DNA of 6,966 nt from Bacteroidota bacterium (GTDB taxonomy: Bacteria > Bacteroidota > Bacteroidia > NS11-12g > UBA955). The notes beneath the pieces were generated by a model. That model was not told where the DNA came from. It did not search any database and saw only the letters and a program-made list of their open reading frames with translations. Location: assembly GCA_018969565.1 (NCBI GenBank), contig JAGWYC010000107.1:1-6966 (forward strand), read 5' to 3'. Shown in pieces: positions 1 to 6,334 of this stretch. The translations under genes were made by a program, and so were the position numbers. Position 1 is the first letter of the stretch. Each line of letters begins with the position of its first letter.

Positions 1-768
1 TTGGATATTTGCAATGCTGCAGAAGTACAGCGGGTGCTACATGATTTCCGGCCGGAAGTGGTGATTCATACCGCGGCCATGACCAATGTGGACGCCTGTG
101 AAATGGACCATGCTTCCTGCGATGCACTGAATGTACACGCGGTTGAATACCTGTCGCGGGCTGCAGAGGAAATTAACGCCCGATTTATTCACCTGAGCAC
201 CGACTTTATTTTTAATGGTGAAGCCGGTCCTTATGATGAAATGGCCGCGCCCGATCCCTTGAGTTATTATGGTCATTCAAAGCTGAAAGGCGAACAAATT
301 GTGCAATCGGCCTGTACACGCTGGGCAATTTTGCGCACCGTGCTGGTTTATGGCATTGTACATGACATGAGCCGGAGTAATATCGTTTTGTGGGCGAAGC
401 AAGCCCTGACTGCGGGCAAACCGCTGAAGGTGGTAGATGATCAGTGGCGCACACCCACTTGGGCCGAAGATCTGGCGATGGGCTGTTACCTCGCTGAAAA
501 ACATGAGGCGCAGGGGATTTATAACATCAGTGGTGCTGATTTCATGAGTGTGTATGAGTTGGTTGGACGGGTGGCGGCATATTACGGACTGAGCATGGAC
601 CCGGTGGAACGCGTGAGCAGCAGCACCCTGAACCAGCCTGCGGTTCGTCCTCCCAAAACCGGTTTTATTCTGGATAAAGCGCGCCGTGATCTGGGCTATG
701 CACCCCATAGCTTTGAAGAGGGCATCGCGGGAATGGACGCCATGATGGCAAACATGCAACAGCCATGA
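1..768 (+). CDS. RmlD-like NAD(P)-dependent sugar reductase (extended SDR), 5' truncated by window edge
   Basis: This is the C-terminal 255 residues of an extended short-chain dehydrogenase/reductase resembling dTDP-4-dehydrorhamnose reductase (RmlD), which reduces a 4-keto nucleotide sugar with NAD(P)H in the cytoplasm. Visible features are the Rossmann-fold strand VVIHTAAMTNVDACE (20-34), the serine strand HLSTDFIFNG (64-73, S66/T67/D68), the catalytic Y90-xxx-K94 in YYGHSKLKGE, and a C-terminal substrate domain with RPPKTGFILDKARRDLGY near 216-236. The N-terminal GxxGxxG nucleotide-binding loop is absent, so the TTG at base 1 is not the real start and some 40-50 residues lie to the left. 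The stop overlaps the next gene's start by four bases (ATGA), implying translational coupling with the GNAT gene. The fold and catalytic residues are clear. The exact sugar is not, because many Bacteroidota homologues are annotated only as SDR oxidoreductases, so no symbol is given. Confidence 0.88.
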   Translation: MDICNAAEVQRVLHDFRPEVVIHTAAMTNVDACEMDHASCDALNVHAVEYLSRAAEEINARFIHLSTDFIFNGEAGPYDEMAAPDPLSYYGHSKLKGEQIVQSACTRWAILRTVLVYGIVHDMSRSNIVLWAKQALTAGKPLKVVDDQWRTPTWAEDLAMGCYLAEKHEAQGIYNISGADFMSVYELVGRVAAYYGLSMDPVERVSSSTLNQPAVRPPKTGFILDKARRDLGYAPHSFEEGIAGMDAMMANMQQP

Positions 769-1328
769 TGCGCTTTCCTTTTCGGCAGGAACTGGTGCTG
801 GAAGGCCGGAATTTGCTGTTGCGCAGCCTTCGCCGGCAACACGCCGAAGCTTTGTTCTTCATAGTGGACAGGAATCGAAATGATTTGCTACAGTCGTTCC
901 CGATATTATGCAGTGAAGTGATTTCCACGGCGCGGGCACGTGTCTGGATTACGGAGCGGCAACGCATGCAGAAACAAGGGCAGCAACTGGTTTTCAGCCT
1001 TATATCAAGAGATGATGGCGCCATGGTTGGCTACCTCGCTGCGGTGCATATAGAACACAGGGTTCCCAAATGCGAGCTTGCCTATTTTATGGATGCGGCC
1101 TATCGGGGTCGCGGATACATGAAAGAAGCGCTGGAGCTGCTGTTGGACTTGCTTTTTGAAGGCTTGAATTTCAAAAAGGTGTTATGCAGGGTGGCTCCTG
1201 AAAATGAACCCAGTCTGCGGCTGCTGGAGGGTCTTGGTTTTGAGCGGGAAGGGCTGATTCGCAACGATTTTCGCAGCGGCCAGGGTCAAATCGGGGATTG
1301 CGTGTACCTCGGCAAATTACCTGCTTAG
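765..1328 (+). CDS. GNAT family N-acetyltransferase, RimJ/RimL type
   Basis: This 187-residue protein has the length and layout of the Acetyltransf_3 (RimJ/RimL-like) GNAT family, which moves acetyl from acetyl-CoA to an amino group on a protein N-terminus or a small molecule. The opening LEGRNLLLRSLRRQHAEALF (12-31) is the usual first strand and helix. GYLAAVHIEHRVPKCELAYFM (89-109) forms the central strands. YRGRGYMKEAL (113-123) is the pyrophosphate-binding motif A loop. NEPSLRLLEGLGFEREG (147-163) is the motif B asparagine, helix and strand typical of the family. The start is ATG at 765, or the adjacent ATG at 768. The 765 start overlaps the preceding reductase stop as ATGA, and no Shine-Dalgarno is visible, so reinitiation is likely. 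Its stop lies 4 bp from the stop of the convergent sigma gene. The substrate is unknown: linkage to a sugar reductase permits an amino-sugar role, but ribosomal or other protein substrates are equally possible. Confidence 0.88.
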   Translation: MMRFPFRQELVLEGRNLLLRSLRRQHAEALFFIVDRNRNDLLQSFPILCSEVISTARARVWITERQRMQKQGQQLVFSLISRDDGAMVGYLAAVHIEHRVPKCELAYFMDAAYRGRGYMKEALELLLDLLFEGLNFKKVLCRVAPENEPSLRLLEGLGFEREGLIRNDFRSGQGQIGDCVYLGKLPA

Positions 1329-1332
1329 GATT

Positions 1333-1902
1333 TTAGTATAGAAAGCGCTTCAGCGTGGCACTGTGCAGCTTGCTGCCTCCTCCTCCTTTAGGACCGTAAA
1401 GACTGTCGCGGATAAAGCGCAGGGCGATGGTCATCTGGTTTTCTACTGTTTTTGCAGAGATATCCATGAGCTCCGCAATTTCTTTATAGCTAAGCTGTTC
1501 CAGTCGGCTGAGCAGGAATATCTGCCGGCATCGAGGCGGAAGTTTCTCCACTACTTCGAAGATGATGCGTTCGGTTTCTTCAGCATTCATTTGTTCGCTG
1601 AAGTTAAACGGCTCTGCCGCCGGCGGCAGGCTATCGTCGAGGTCGGTCCAGGGCAGGGAAGGTCGCTTGAGCTGGTTCAGGCAGCGGTTCTTTACAGCGC
1701 GAAAAAGGTAGTTCTTCAAACCCTGGTCCAGGCTCAGGAATTCCCTCTTTTCCCAAACCGCCAGAAAGACATCATGCACAATTTCTGCGGCATCCGCCGG
1801 ATTTTTCAGAATGCCCGAAGCGAAGTGCTGAAGGCCGGGCTGAAACCTGCGATACAGGCTTTCCAGCGCAGCTTGTTCCCTCGGGGATTCATGTTTGTTC
1901 AC
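1333..1902 (-). CDS. ECF-type RNA polymerase sigma-70 factor (Bacteroidetes expansion type)
   Basis: This 189-residue protein has the two-domain layout of an extracytoplasmic-function sigma factor, which directs core RNA polymerase to a specific promoter set. Region 2 spans about residues 13-81, including DAAEIVHDVFLAVWEKRE (37-54, the core-binding helix) and LKNYLFRAVKNRCLNQLKR (62-80, the -10 recognition segment). A linker (82-108) rich in proline and acidic residues follows. Region 4 spans about 110-168, with LPPRCRQIFLLSRLEQLSYK (121-140) and the -35-binding helix-turn-helix through EIAELMDISAKTVENQM. A Gly4 run (173-176) and a short basic tail end the protein. The start is GTG at 1902: no ATG or TTG lies in frame between the recQ stop and this codon, and starting later would cut region 2. 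It follows recQ by 27 bp on the same strand, so they are probably cotranscribed. No FecR-like or other anti-sigma gene is adjacent, which is atypical for this group. Confidence 0.9.
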   Translation of the reverse strand: MNKHESPREQAALESLYRRFQPGLQHFASGILKNPADAAEIVHDVFLAVWEKREFLSLDQGLKNYLFRAVKNRCLNQLKRPSLPWTDLDDSLPPAAEPFNFSEQMNAEETERIIFEVVEKLPPRCRQIFLLSRLEQLSYKEIAELMDISAKTVENQMTIALRFIRDSLYGPKGGGGSKLHSATLKRFLY

Positions 1903-1929
1903 GGGCTTATCTGTTGACTGATGCCGATA

Positions 1930-4131
1930 TCAATTGGCGTCGCTGAGGAACTGTATGCGCATCAGTTGAAGTTCTTCAAGAGTGTATTCTCCGTCAAAGT
2001 GTTTCAGGGCCAGTTCAAGGTTGTCTTCTTCGGTGCTGCGCAGGAAGTTGAATATCTCCTCCTGTAGTTCCTCATCCAGAAACTGATTGATGAAATAACG
2101 AATATCCAGCCTGGTGCCAGAACTTACAATCAGTTCCAGTTCAGAAACCAGTTCGTGAAACTCCATGCCGAGGCTGTTGGATATATCCAGCAGGTCGTTT
2201 TTCTTATCAATGTTCTGGATGATGGCCACTTTTTTACCTGATTTCTCGCCGGTGGTTTTCAGCACGATATCCTGAGGACGTTCAATGCCGTTTTCCTTCA
2301 CATAATTGCTGATATACTCCACAAATGGCTCGCCGAACTTCTGTGCCTTGTTGCGGCTAACGCCATTGATGTTACACAGTTCCTCGAGTGTGATGGGATA
2401 TTTAGTAGCCATGTCTTCCAGACTGGGGTCCTGGAATACCACATAAGGGGGCTGCCCTTTTTCTTTAGCTACGGTTCGGCGAATGTCTTTCAGGTGGGTA
2501 AACAGCACCTCGTCGCAGATGCTCTCCAGTTTGAAGTTTTCATAATCTTCTTCAGAGACACTTTCAAACTCAGTATCTACAGCCATTTCCAGTGGTGAAG
2601 GCTTTTTGATGTAGGCTTCACCCTCAGGAGCCAGACTCATGAGGCCGTATTTTTCTATGTTCTTATTGAGGAAGCGGTTTACCAGCGCGAGACGCACAAT
2701 ACTCTTCCAGAACATTTTATCCTTATCGCGGCCAATACCAAATTCCTTCATTTGGTCGTGGCCGTAATCTTTGATGGAATCTATTTTCTTTCCGCAAAGG
2801 AAGTTCACGATGTGATTCATGTGGAATTCCCCGTTGAGCTGTTGTATGGCCTTCAACGCCATGCGCATTTCCTCGCTCACATCATGTTTTGGCTTCGGAT
2901 GGCGGCAGTTATCGCACATACTCATGCAATCCTCTTCCTTGAACGACTCGCCGAAATAATGCAGCAGCAGTTTCCTGCGGCATTGTGCTGATTCAGCAAA
3001 GGCAGCGGTTTCTGCAATGAGCAGGCCGCCGATTTCCTGTTCAGCAACCGGTTTGTCCTTCATGAACTTCTCGAGTTTCTCGATATCGTTCGGGTTGTAG
3101 AACAATATGCAATCGCCTTCCATGCCATCGCGACCGCCGCGTCCGGTTTCCTGATAATAACCTTCCAGACTTTTCGGCACGTCGTAGTGAATCACGAAGC
3201 GCACGTCCGGCTTGTCTATACCCATACCGAAGGCAATGGTAGCCACAATAACATCGGCTTCTTCCATCAGAAACTTGTCCTGGTGGGCGGCACGGGTCTT
3301 GGCATCCAGGCCGGCATGGTAGGGCAGGGCGCGGATGTCATTCACCTGCAACATTTCAGCTATTTCTTCCACTTTCTTCCGGCTCAGGCAATAAATAATG
3401 CCGGAGCGGCGTGGTCTGCTTTTGATGTAGGAGATGATTTCCTTGTGTACAACATCCTTACGGCCTTTGGGGCGCACTTCATAATACAGGTTGGACCTGT
3501 TAAAGGAAGATTTGAACAGCGCTGCATCCATCATGCCCAGATTCTTCTGAATATCCAGTTGAACTTTGGGCGTGGCCGTGGCTGTAAGAGCCATAACCGG
3601 AACATCATCAATGGCTTTTACCATTTGCTTGATGCGGCGGTATTCAGGCCTGAAGTCATGTCCCCATTCGCTGATACAATGCGCTTCATCCACGGCGACA
3701 AAGGATATATTGGCCTGCTTAAGCAGTTCAATGGTTTCGTCCTTTTTCAGTGTTTCAGGTGCAACGTACAACAGTTTGGTATTTCCTGACAGCAGGTCTT
3801 CCACCACCGTATTCATTTCACTCTTTGACAGCGTGCTGTTGAGGAAGTGGGCCAGTGAGCTGCTGTTGGCAAAGCCCCTGATGTTGTCCACCTGATTTTT
3901 CATCAGCGCGATGAGCGGAGAAATGACAATGGCGGTGCCGGGCAGCATCACCGCCGGCAACTGATAGCAAAGGGATTTTCCGGCACCGGTGGGCATAATT
4001 ACAAAACAGTCTTCACCCCGAAGAATGCTGTTGATTACTGCTTCCTGATTGCCTTTAAATCCATCAAATCCGAAGAATTCTTTTAAAGCTTTTTTTGCGT
4101 CTAAAGTTTCAGCACGAGACGTGGTCACCAT
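1930..4131 (-). CDS. recQ: ATP-dependent DNA helicase RecQ
   Basis: This is a 3'-5' superfamily 2 DNA helicase acting in recombination and replication-fork repair. All RecQ motifs are present in order: motif 0 (GFDGFKGNQ, 21-29), Walker A MPTGAGKS (46-53), DEAH (148-151) followed by the aromatic-rich loop CISEWGHDFRPEY (152-164), motif III ALTATAT (181-187), motif V around VIVATIAFGMGIDKPDVR (294-311) and motif VI QETGRGGRDG (327-336). The RQC zinc site is intact (C384, C402, C406, C409) and is followed by a winged-helix region (about 411-515). An HRDC domain spans about 535-612 (LFTHLKDIRRTVAKEKGQPP; then LEELCNINGVSRNKAQKFG). A further 120 residues follow HRDC, making it longer than E. coli RecQ (about 610); this is usual in Bacteroidota and probably forms a helix-turn-helix-like module. 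The start is ATG at 4131 with AGGAAA just upstream. The gene diverges from kdsD and precedes the ECF sigma gene. Confidence 0.98.
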   Translation of the reverse strand: MVTTSRAETLDAKKALKEFFGFDGFKGNQEAVINSILRGEDCFVIMPTGAGKSLCYQLPAVMLPGTAIVISPLIALMKNQVDNIRGFANSSSLAHFLNSTLSKSEMNTVVEDLLSGNTKLLYVAPETLKKDETIELLKQANISFVAVDEAHCISEWGHDFRPEYRRIKQMVKAIDDVPVMALTATATPKVQLDIQKNLGMMDAALFKSSFNRSNLYYEVRPKGRKDVVHKEIISYIKSRPRRSGIIYCLSRKKVEEIAEMLQVNDIRALPYHAGLDAKTRAAHQDKFLMEEADVIVATIAFGMGIDKPDVRFVIHYDVPKSLEGYYQETGRGGRDGMEGDCILFYNPNDIEKLEKFMKDKPVAEQEIGGLLIAETAAFAESAQCRRKLLLHYFGESFKEEDCMSMCDNCRHPKPKHDVSEEMRMALKAIQQLNGEFHMNHIVNFLCGKKIDSIKDYGHDQMKEFGIGRDKDKMFWKSIVRLALVNRFLNKNIEKYGLMSLAPEGEAYIKKPSPLEMAVDTEFESVSEEDYENFKLESICDEVLFTHLKDIRRTVAKEKGQPPYVVFQDPSLEDMATKYPITLEELCNINGVSRNKAQKFGEPFVEYISNYVKENGIERPQDIVLKTTGEKSGKKVAIIQNIDKKNDLLDISNSLGMEFHELVSELELIVSSGTRLDIRYFINQFLDEELQEEIFNFLRSTEEDNLELALKHFDGEYTLEELQLMRIQFLSDAN

Positions 4132-4216
4132 AATTTCCTAAAGATGGTTTAAAATTAACACAAAAAGCATCAAAAATGCTTTAGCTGAAATAAAATAATT
4201 TCGCAGGTTCATTCCA
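4132..4216. promoter_or_regulatory. Divergent recQ/kdsD intergenic region with a 7-bp inverted repeat
   Basis: This 85-bp AT-rich gap separates the start codons of recQ (leftward) and kdsD (rightward), so promoters for both should lie here or just inside the genes. It contains a perfect 7-bp inverted repeat, AAAGCAT (4164-4170) and ATGCTTT (4176-4182), with the 5-base spacer CAAAA; this could be an operator or only AT-rich chance. TAATTTCGC at 4196-4204, 12 bases before the kdsD ATG, resembles the Bacteroidota -7 element (TAnnTTTG) with one mismatch. I see no matching -33 element at the expected distance. No convincing promoter is visible for recQ. The regulatory role is inferred from position, and the individual motifs are weak. 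Confidence 0.4.
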
Positions 4217-5194
4217 ATGTTGACTCCCGAAAACCGGAACAGAATTCTGTCCTATGCGCACGAAGCATTCAGCATAGAGCTGGCTTCCCTTGCTGCCATG
4301 CCCGAGCGGCTTGACGACGCCTTCGCCACTGCGGTGGATTGGATGCTCGGCACTTCGGGCAGGGTGGTATTCACCGGTATCGGTAAAAGTGCCATCATTG
4401 CCCAGAAGATTGTGGCTACCATGAACAGCACGGGTACTCCGGCCCTGTTCATGCACGCAGCCGATGCCATTCACGGTGATTTAGGGATGATTCAGCCCGC
4501 TGATGTGCTGGTGGCTATTTCAAAAAGTGGTAACACTCCGGAAATAAAAGTGTTGGTGCCACTATTGAAACGTCAGGGCAACCGCCTGATTGCCATGGTG
4601 GGAAACCTGAACAGCGAACTGGCGCATGCGGCTGATTTGATACTGGATACCACGGTGGAACGCGAGGCTTGTCCGCATAATCTGGCGCCTACGAGCAGTA
4701 CCACGGCCCAGTTGCTGATGGGTGATGCGCTGGCTGTGGCCCTGTTGCGCATGAAGGAGTTTAGCAGTGAAGACTTTTCAAAGTATCATCCCGGAGGAGC
4801 GCTCGGTAAGCAACTCTATCTGCGTGCTGGGCAGCTTGCGCGGCAGCATGAGGCGCCCCGTGTGGCTGAGGATGCTCCTCTAAAAGAGGTTATTGCTGAA
4901 ATTTCCGGCAGACGTTTGGGCGCTACCGCCGTGTTGGATGCATCCGGTGCGCTCGCGGGAATCATCACCGATGGCGATATCCGGCGCATGCTGGAACAGC
5001 GCAGCGATATTGCGGGCATTCAGGCTTCTGATATTATGAATCCTAATCCCAGGACGGTGGATGGCCACGTATTGGCTGTTCAATTGGTTTCGCTGATGCA
5101 GGACCTGAAAATTTCTCAGATTGTCGTAACAGATGCAGGGAAATATGCGGGCATGGTGCATATTCACGACTTGAACAGAGAGGGTTTGCTGTAA
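4217..5194 (+). CDS. kdsD: D-arabinose-5-phosphate isomerase KdsD (SIS domain plus two CBS domains)
   Basis: This cytoplasmic enzyme interconverts D-ribulose-5-phosphate and D-arabinose-5-phosphate, the first committed step toward Kdo in lipopolysaccharide inner core. The 325-residue length matches the KdsD/KpsF/GutQ family. The SIS domain (about 38-180) carries FTGIGKSA (52-59), HAADAIHGDLGM (80-91), ISKSGNTPEI (101-110) and the signature ACPHNLAPTSSTTAQLLMGD (151-170), followed by YHPGGALGKQL (190-200). K57, E109, E150 and H191 line up with the E. coli catalytic set (K59, E111, E152, H193) at a constant offset. Two CBS domains follow (about 205-263 and 270-325), the first ending in GIITDGDIRRML. 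The ATG at 4217 places the N-terminus where the family normally starts. The next gene begins 10 bp after the stop, indicating a two-gene operon with GDP-mannose synthesis. The paralogues KpsF and GutQ cannot be excluded by sequence alone; as the Bacteroidota housekeeping copy, KdsD is the best name. Confidence 0.96.
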   Translation: MLTPENRNRILSYAHEAFSIELASLAAMPERLDDAFATAVDWMLGTSGRVVFTGIGKSAIIAQKIVATMNSTGTPALFMHAADAIHGDLGMIQPADVLVAISKSGNTPEIKVLVPLLKRQGNRLIAMVGNLNSELAHAADLILDTTVEREACPHNLAPTSSTTAQLLMGDALAVALLRMKEFSSEDFSKYHPGGALGKQLYLRAGQLARQHEAPRVAEDAPLKEVIAEISGRRLGATAVLDASGALAGIITDGDIRRMLEQRSDIAGIQASDIMNPNPRTVDGHVLAVQLVSLMQDLKISQIVVTDAGKYAGMVHIHDLNREGLL

Positions 5195-5204
5195 GGTTGC
5201 CGTG

Positions 5205-6290
5205 ATGGATAAAAAGAACGCATACGTAGTCATTATGGCCGGTGGTATCGGCAGCAGGTTCTGGCCACTGAGTAAAAGAAGCCAGCCCAAGCAATTCATA
5301 GATTTCATGGGTACCGGCAAATCGCTCATCAGGCATACCTATGAACGTTTTGCGCGCGCGTTTGATGCGGCCAATATCTATGTAGTTACCAACAGGGAAT
5401 ATGCGGCTCAGGTGCGTGAGCATATTCCTGAGCTCGGTGCGGAACAGATTCTTGAAGAACCGTCTTCAAAAAATACGGCGCCCTGCGTGGCCTTTGCCAG
5501 TTATCATATTTACTCTAAAAATCCTGAAGCCGTATGCGTGGTAGCGCCCAGTGATCACTTAATTCTGGATGAAACCAGGTTCTTGGAACACATCGCAGAG
5601 GCATTAAACTTCGCGGCGGGAAGCCATGTTATGTGTACTCTGGGTATAACACCCACAAGACCTGATACCGGTTACGGGTATATTCAATACAATACCGTTC
5701 CTGCGGCAGGTAAGTTCCATAAGGTGCGTCTGTTTACAGAAAAGCCATCAGCAGAAATTGCGCAAACCTTTGTGGATAGTGGTGAATTCCTGTGGAACTC
5801 CGGCATTTTTATCTGGAAGGCGGCCAGCATCATCAAAGAATTTGAACAACATCTGGAAGATGTTGCAGAGCATTTCCGAGCCTTGGGTGAGCCTGATGCC
5901 GGATTTCCTACCGCCGAGCAAATGGATCAGATTTACAGCTTAACGCGCAGTATCAGCATTGATTACGGAATCCTGGAACAATCTGAACATGTTTATGTAA
6001 TGCCTGCATCCTTTGGCTGGAGCGACCTGGGAACCTGGAAATCACTGCACGACATCAGCCCTAAAAACGAATTCAATACTTCCGTAATCGGGAAGAAAGT
6101 CATGACCTATGAATCTGCAGATTCGCTGGTGTTTAACAATTCCGGCAGGCTTATCGTGCTGAAAGGCGTGAACAACCTGGTAGTGGTGGATAGCGGCGAT
6201 GTGGTACTCATTCTCGACAAGGACCATGAGCAGGAAATCAGGCAGGTTGTTGCCGATGTGCGCGATGCGTACAAAGAGAAGTATTCCTGA
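5205..6290 (+). CDS. manC: Mannose-1-phosphate guanylyltransferase (GDP-mannose pyrophosphorylase)
   Basis: This enzyme makes GDP-mannose from mannose-1-phosphate and GTP, supplying mannose, GDP-fucose and related sugars for surface glycans. The N-terminal nucleotidyltransferase signature is complete: MAGGIGSRFWPLSKRSQPKQ (11-30), with the pyrophosphorylase G-x-G-x-R and PKQF elements. EEPSSKNTAPCVAFA (84-98), PSDH (115-118, D117 a likely metal ligand), TEKPS (178-182), LWNSGIFIW (196-204) and FGWSDLGTW (270-278) follow in the expected order. At 361 residues it is the single-function type, ending after a short left-handed beta-helix-like tail and lacking the phosphomannose isomerase cupin of bifunctional ManC/AlgA. 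The start is either GTG at 5202 or ATG at 5205. ATG is preferred, because AAGG at 5193-5196 gives an 8-base spacing. It sits 10 bp after kdsD and so is probably cotranscribed. The symbol manC is used by function; some databases call this form manC1 or algA-like. Confidence 0.95.
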   Translation: MDKKNAYVVIMAGGIGSRFWPLSKRSQPKQFIDFMGTGKSLIRHTYERFARAFDAANIYVVTNREYAAQVREHIPELGAEQILEEPSSKNTAPCVAFASYHIYSKNPEAVCVVAPSDHLILDETRFLEHIAEALNFAAGSHVMCTLGITPTRPDTGYGYIQYNTVPAAGKFHKVRLFTEKPSAEIAQTFVDSGEFLWNSGIFIWKAASIIKEFEQHLEDVAEHFRALGEPDAGFPTAEQMDQIYSLTRSISIDYGILEQSEHVYVMPASFGWSDLGTWKSLHDISPKNEFNTSVIGKKVMTYESADSLVFNNSGRLIVLKGVNNLVVVDSGDVVLILDKDHEQEIRQVVADVRDAYKEKYS

Positions 6291-6296
6291 TGCTGG

Positions 6297-6334
6297 CGAA
6301 GCGCGGGAAAGCGAATTAATCCCGGCTCGCTTCG
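6297..6334. terminator. Stem-loop at the convergent manC/lipoprotein junction, candidate bidirectional terminator
   Basis: The arms CGAAGCG (6297-6303) and CGCTTCG (6328-6334) are perfectly complementary. The stem continues inward with CGGGA (6304-6308) pairing TCCCG (6320-6324), leaving a 3-base bulge (GCT, 6325-6327) and an 11-base loop. This gives 12 GC-rich pairs in the 25-bp space between two convergent genes; the right arm is also the last codons of the lipoprotein gene, whose stop lies in the loop. Neither side has a T-tract, so it is not a textbook intrinsic terminator. An alternative fold pairs AAGCG (6309-6313) with CGCTT (6328-6332). The pairing is seen directly; the terminator role is inferred from position. 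Confidence 0.5.

Noticed and set aside
1..3. TTG at base 1 as the start of the sugar reductase
   Set aside because: The Rossmann GxxGxxG loop that must precede this point is missing, so the gene is cut by the window edge rather than starting here.
277..759. 160-residue minus-strand frame opposite the RmlD-like gene
   Set aside because: It is antisense to conserved SDR catalytic motifs and shows no recognisable domain.
1363..1917. 184-residue open frame on the + strand opposite the sigma factor gene
   Set aside because: It mirrors the sigma gene almost exactly; the sigma regions 2 and 4 on the minus strand are clear, so this is an antisense shadow.
3187..3789. 200-residue open frame on the + strand inside recQ
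   Set aside because: It lies wholly antisense to conserved helicase motifs, has a composition rich in His/Phe typical of an antisense shadow, and matches no family I recognise.
4090..4096. Run of seven A (minus strand) at recQ codons 12-14 as a phase-variable or frameshift tract
   Set aside because: Seven bases is short for phase variation, Lys-Lys codons in an AT-rich N-terminus explain it, and the frame is intact.
4880..5423. Minus-strand frames across the kdsD-manC junction
   Set aside because: They overlap the CBS domains of KdsD and the nucleotidyltransferase signature of ManC; no family resemblance.
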